This document shows positions 32,273 to 34,676 of a stretch of 34,676 nt of DNA, piece after piece. This DNA is from an uncultured Lachnospiraceae bacterium (lineage in GTDB: Bacteria > Bacillota > Clostridia > Lachnospirales > Lachnospiraceae). The notes beneath the pieces are model-generated. The model saw only the letters and a list, made by a program, of their open reading frames with translations. It had not been told where the DNA came from and ran no database searches. The stretch's first letter is position 1; each line of letters opens with the position of its first letter. The stretch spans positions 1-34,676 of the forward strand of contig CALWGM010000116.1 of the NCBI GenBank assembly GCA_944380065.1, in the 5' to 3' direction. Position numbers and translations under genes: made by a program.

Positions 32273-33136
32273 TCATCCGCCGGAAATCTTTTTCCCCCGC
32301 TCCCGCCAGTAGGCAAGCCTGCTTTCCCTGTCCGGCGCCTCCCTCCACTGTTCCAGACAGCCGGTCAGTCCCCGGATGCCGGATGGATTCCCGCCTGCTG
32401 CCGATTTTGTCCACCATCTGACCGCTTCCCGGTAATTTTCCTGACGCTGGAACTTCGCCGCCTTTTCTTCCGCATCCCTGACCGCCTGCGCAAGCTTTTC
32501 CCAGATCCAGTCCTCAAATTCCGGCTCATTGAGATATTCGTTCTCCGGAACGTCCTCCTCAAGAGCCCGCAGGTTCCCGCCAATGGCGGCCAGCCGGTAC
32601 AGCAGCTCCGCCGCCCTGTAGATCCGAAAGCATGTCCCCGGCTCCGGATCGTATACACCGATCGTCGACATCTGATTTTCTTTCCAGTCTGTAAAATCCG
32701 CCTCATCATACAGATCCTCTGCCTGTTCCCGGATCTGTTCCGGCCTGGGATCCCTGCAGTCATATCCTTCCCAGGTACACGCAAAATCTGCCATATACTC
32801 CTGAAATTTTCCGGGTGCAAATTCAGATTTCATTTCCTCTAAAAAATGTTCCTGCGCTTCCCGCCGGGAATCCTCCCCCTGGGGACTGTAGCGCAGGGCA
32901 AGCCGCAGAGCCGCTTCCGGACCTGCCGCAGTCTGTCCACAGGCGCCCGGTTCCGCCGCCGGACACGGCTTCGGGACTTCTCCCCTCCAGAAACATTCTG
33001 CCGCCTCCTCATCCGCCCGGCAATGAATCCCATAATAATAAAACAGTCCGCAGATGAGACTGGAATTTTGCAAAATCACGTCCTCCGGCAGGGGATTCTC
33101 CCGCAGACGGTCTAAAAATTCCCCTTTTGTCAACAT
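32273..33136 (-). CDS. Unrecognised acidic protein with a Sel1-like C-terminal repeat
   Basis: A 287-residue protein without signal peptide or membrane segment. The bulk is acidic and rich in Glu and aromatic residues, with no family that I recognise. The C-terminal part, ENYREAVRWWTKSAAGGNP and on, resembles one or two Sel1/TPR-like helix pairs, suggesting a protein-binding role. I chose ATG 33136 over 33145 because GGAGGAG lies nine bases before it. A promoter is visible just upstream. Confidence 0.65.
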   Translation of the reverse strand: MLTKGEFLDRLRENPLPEDVILQNSSLICGLFYYYGIHCRADEEAAECFWRGEVPKPCPAAEPGACGQTAAGPEAALRLALRYSPQGEDSRREAQEHFLEEMKSEFAPGKFQEYMADFACTWEGYDCRDPRPEQIREQAEDLYDEADFTDWKENQMSTIGVYDPEPGTCFRIYRAAELLYRLAAIGGNLRALEEDVPENEYLNEPEFEDWIWEKLAQAVRDAEEKAAKFQRQENYREAVRWWTKSAAGGNPSGIRGLTGCLEQWREAPDRESRLAYWRERGKKISGG

Positions 33137-33169
33137 TATTTCCATCTCCTCCCTGTTCTCTATACTTTT

Positions 33170-33197
33170 ATCATACACAGAAAGGAAAAATGTGCAA
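33170..33197 (-). promoter_or_regulatory. Promoter of the Sel1-like gene
   Basis: On the - strand TTGCAC (33197-33192) and TATGAT (33175-33170) are 16 bases apart, 34 bases before the start codon. Confidence 0.55.
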
Positions 33198-33382
33198 GGG
33201 AAAGCCCCAAAAATGTATGACAGCCGCACGCCGGAAACGCCTGCAGACAGCCTGCACACTGACAAGCAGAGGGGGATGCGCGCCGTCCTCCTTCAGATAC
33301 CGATTCCCGGCTATGCATCCCTCCTGTGTCAAGATCAGAATCAGCGCCAACTCTCCCAGGCTAACTCTTTTTCCGCCCTGCT

Positions 33383-34642
33383 CTACACTAATTCCGCGAT
33401 CCGCGTCACACCCACATAAATCTGTGAAATCTTATACCAGGTGGCAAAATCAACCACTCCTGTCACCGGCAGGCTGAAAATCCTCTGGAATGCTTCGACC
33501 GCCTCCTTCGTTTTCGGCCCGTAAATCCCGTCTGCGGCAATCCGCGGGATCGCCGGATAAGAACGGGAGATCACCGCCAATTGCTCCTGCATCTGCCGCA
33601 CCTTGCTCCCGGTGGAGCCGATGGACAGGTTGGTTCCCGGCCAGGAAGCAGGAACGCCGGAGATTTCCTCCGCCGAATTGATGTACAGATTGCTGCCGTA
33701 ATAATAGCGCAGAATCTGAATGGCCGTATATCCCTGATCGCCCAAATATTTCGACCCCCACTGTGACAGCCAGTTGGGACAGCTCACATTCTTCCCGTCA
33801 CAGTACTGGGTCAGAATCGGCTGTCTCACATTTGGCCGGGAAAGATAATTGTTGAACATCTCATCCACAATCTGTGAAATATTTCTGTAAATTGTCCGCC
33901 CAAACGACCAGGTCTGATCGTAGGCCGTAGAGGAAGTGATGGTAAAATCATAAGATTTGTTCCGGTACCACTCCGTGTAAACCCGGTTCAATGTAAAGGA
34001 CATGATTGCCAGGATATTCGCCCGCAGCGCAGCGTCCGGCCAGGTGGAATAAATCTCCCCCGACGCCACATTTTTGATGTAATCGCGATAGCGGACATAG
34101 TAATCCTTTGCGCCCCGGTCAGAGGGCGGCCCATCATGAACGATCACATACTCCGGTATCACCACACGGCTCAAGACGATCTCCCCGCTCTCATCCATCG
34201 GCTTGATCTCATCTTCCGCAATCTTCGGCGGAAAATCTCCCCACAGCGCGTTGGGCGGAACGACAATATTTTCCTCACCATCTCCCGATGAGGTTTCCAA
34301 CGGCTCCATTTCAACGGGCTGCAGCGCCATTTCTTCCGGAAAAATTGCCACGTTCGACACTTCAACTGGACGGTAGCCCGGCGCCTCCACCTGGATCGTA
34401 TATTCCGCAAAAGGCTGCGGCTGGTTTGGCTCCTGAGAGTACGCAAACGGCGGCGCCGGAAGCTGGATTGCCGGCGTCTGGCCGGAACTGTCCGTTGTCA
34501 GATCCTCCACCTGTGTCTGCCCGGAAAATATTTTTACTGCCGCACCCATAATCGGCTGTATCCCTATGGTGGAAGTGACATTTACCTGCAGCCCGCCCTG
34601 TTCCGGGGTATCCTGCTGTAAGATGCAAATTTCCCTGCTCAT
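33383..34642 (-). CDS. SleC-like spore cortex-lytic protein
   Basis: A 419-residue protein with the layout of SleC, the germination enzyme that degrades spore cortex in clostridia. Residues 1-110 form a beta-sandwich propeptide-like region (TIGIQPIMGAAVKIFSG). Residues about 180-330 are the SpoIID-like lytic domain: AALRANILAIMSFTLNRVYTEWY (around 204-226), LTQYCDGKNVSC and GSKYLGDQGY. Residues 340-405 are a peptidoglycan-binding domain (GSTGSKVRQMQEQL, DGIYGPKTKEAVEAFQ). There is no signal peptide, which is usual for spore-localised SleC. The position of the SpoIID catalytic Glu looks like Ala205 with Asp203 nearby, so activity should be checked. The ATG follows GAGGT; only 34 bases lie upstream in the window. 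Confidence 0.85.
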   Translation of the reverse strand: MSREICILQQDTPEQGGLQVNVTSTIGIQPIMGAAVKIFSGQTQVEDLTTDSSGQTPAIQLPAPPFAYSQEPNQPQPFAEYTIQVEAPGYRPVEVSNVAIFPEEMALQPVEMEPLETSSGDGEENIVVPPNALWGDFPPKIAEDEIKPMDESGEIVLSRVVIPEYVIVHDGPPSDRGAKDYYVRYRDYIKNVASGEIYSTWPDAALRANILAIMSFTLNRVYTEWYRNKSYDFTITSSTAYDQTWSFGRTIYRNISQIVDEMFNNYLSRPNVRQPILTQYCDGKNVSCPNWLSQWGSKYLGDQGYTAIQILRYYYGSNLYINSAEEISGVPASWPGTNLSIGSTGSKVRQMQEQLAVISRSYPAIPRIAADGIYGPKTKEAVEAFQRIFSLPVTGVVDFATWYKISQIYVGVTRIAELV

Positions 34643-34676
34643 ATTCTGACCTCACATGATCTGCACTCTGTTTCAG

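Noticed and set aside
1-34676. tRNA, rRNA, CRISPR array, insertion sequence or prophage
   Set aside because: I saw no cloverleaf, rRNA motif, regular repeat-spacer array, transposase, integrase or phage structural gene on either strand.

Overview
The window looks like a chromosomal segment of a spore-forming, butyrate-producing, strictly anaerobic member of the Clostridia, most likely Lachnospiraceae. The support is a ptb-buk pair for butyryl-CoA to butyrate, a SleC-like spore cortex lytic protein, a pyridine-nucleotide-independent-looking thioredoxin reductase of the clostridial type, strong AGGAGG ribosome binding sites, and moderately GC-rich coding sequence with AT-rich promoters. The species cannot be named from sequence alone. 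No rRNA, tRNA, CRISPR array, insertion sequence or attachment site was seen, and no gap between genes exceeds 300 bases.

Region 1 (1-7.8 kb) is accessory. An AT-rich MarR-type regulator gene with its own promoter is followed on the + strand by mcrB and mcrC, a modification-dependent restriction system. Converging on it from the - strand is a three-gene cassette: a ClpX-like AAA+ unfoldase without the ClpX zinc finger but with an IGFG (ClpP-docking type) loop, followed by two proteins of about 348 and 432 residues that I cannot assign to any family. This cassette is the best candidate for an undescribed system.

Region 2 (7.9-16.2 kb) holds housekeeping and transport genes: a TrmA/RlmD-type RNA methyltransferase with a YczE-like membrane protein; a YtrA-type GntR regulator, ABC ATPase, ABC permease and amidohydrolase operon with a clear promoter and operator; an EamA transporter followed by L-lactate dehydrogenase; and a YitT-family membrane protein.

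Region 3 (16.2-24.8 kb) holds D-lyxose isomerase, a DJ-1/PfpI protein, a CYTH protein, an operon of tcdA plus a small membrane protein plus a DUF1653 protein, an RsmF-type rRNA methyltransferase, an oligo-1,6-glucosidase whose frame is continuous with an upstream helical protein, and an iron-sulfur flavoprotein-like gene.

Region 4 (24.9-34.7 kb) holds a tightly overlapping operon (membrane-anchored XRE regulator, metallophosphoesterase that appears to start at ATA, GNAT acetyltransferase), ogt, an ArsB/SLC13-like transporter, ptb-buk, a small membrane protein with the atypical thioredoxin reductase, an unrecognised Sel1-like protein and the SleC-like protein.
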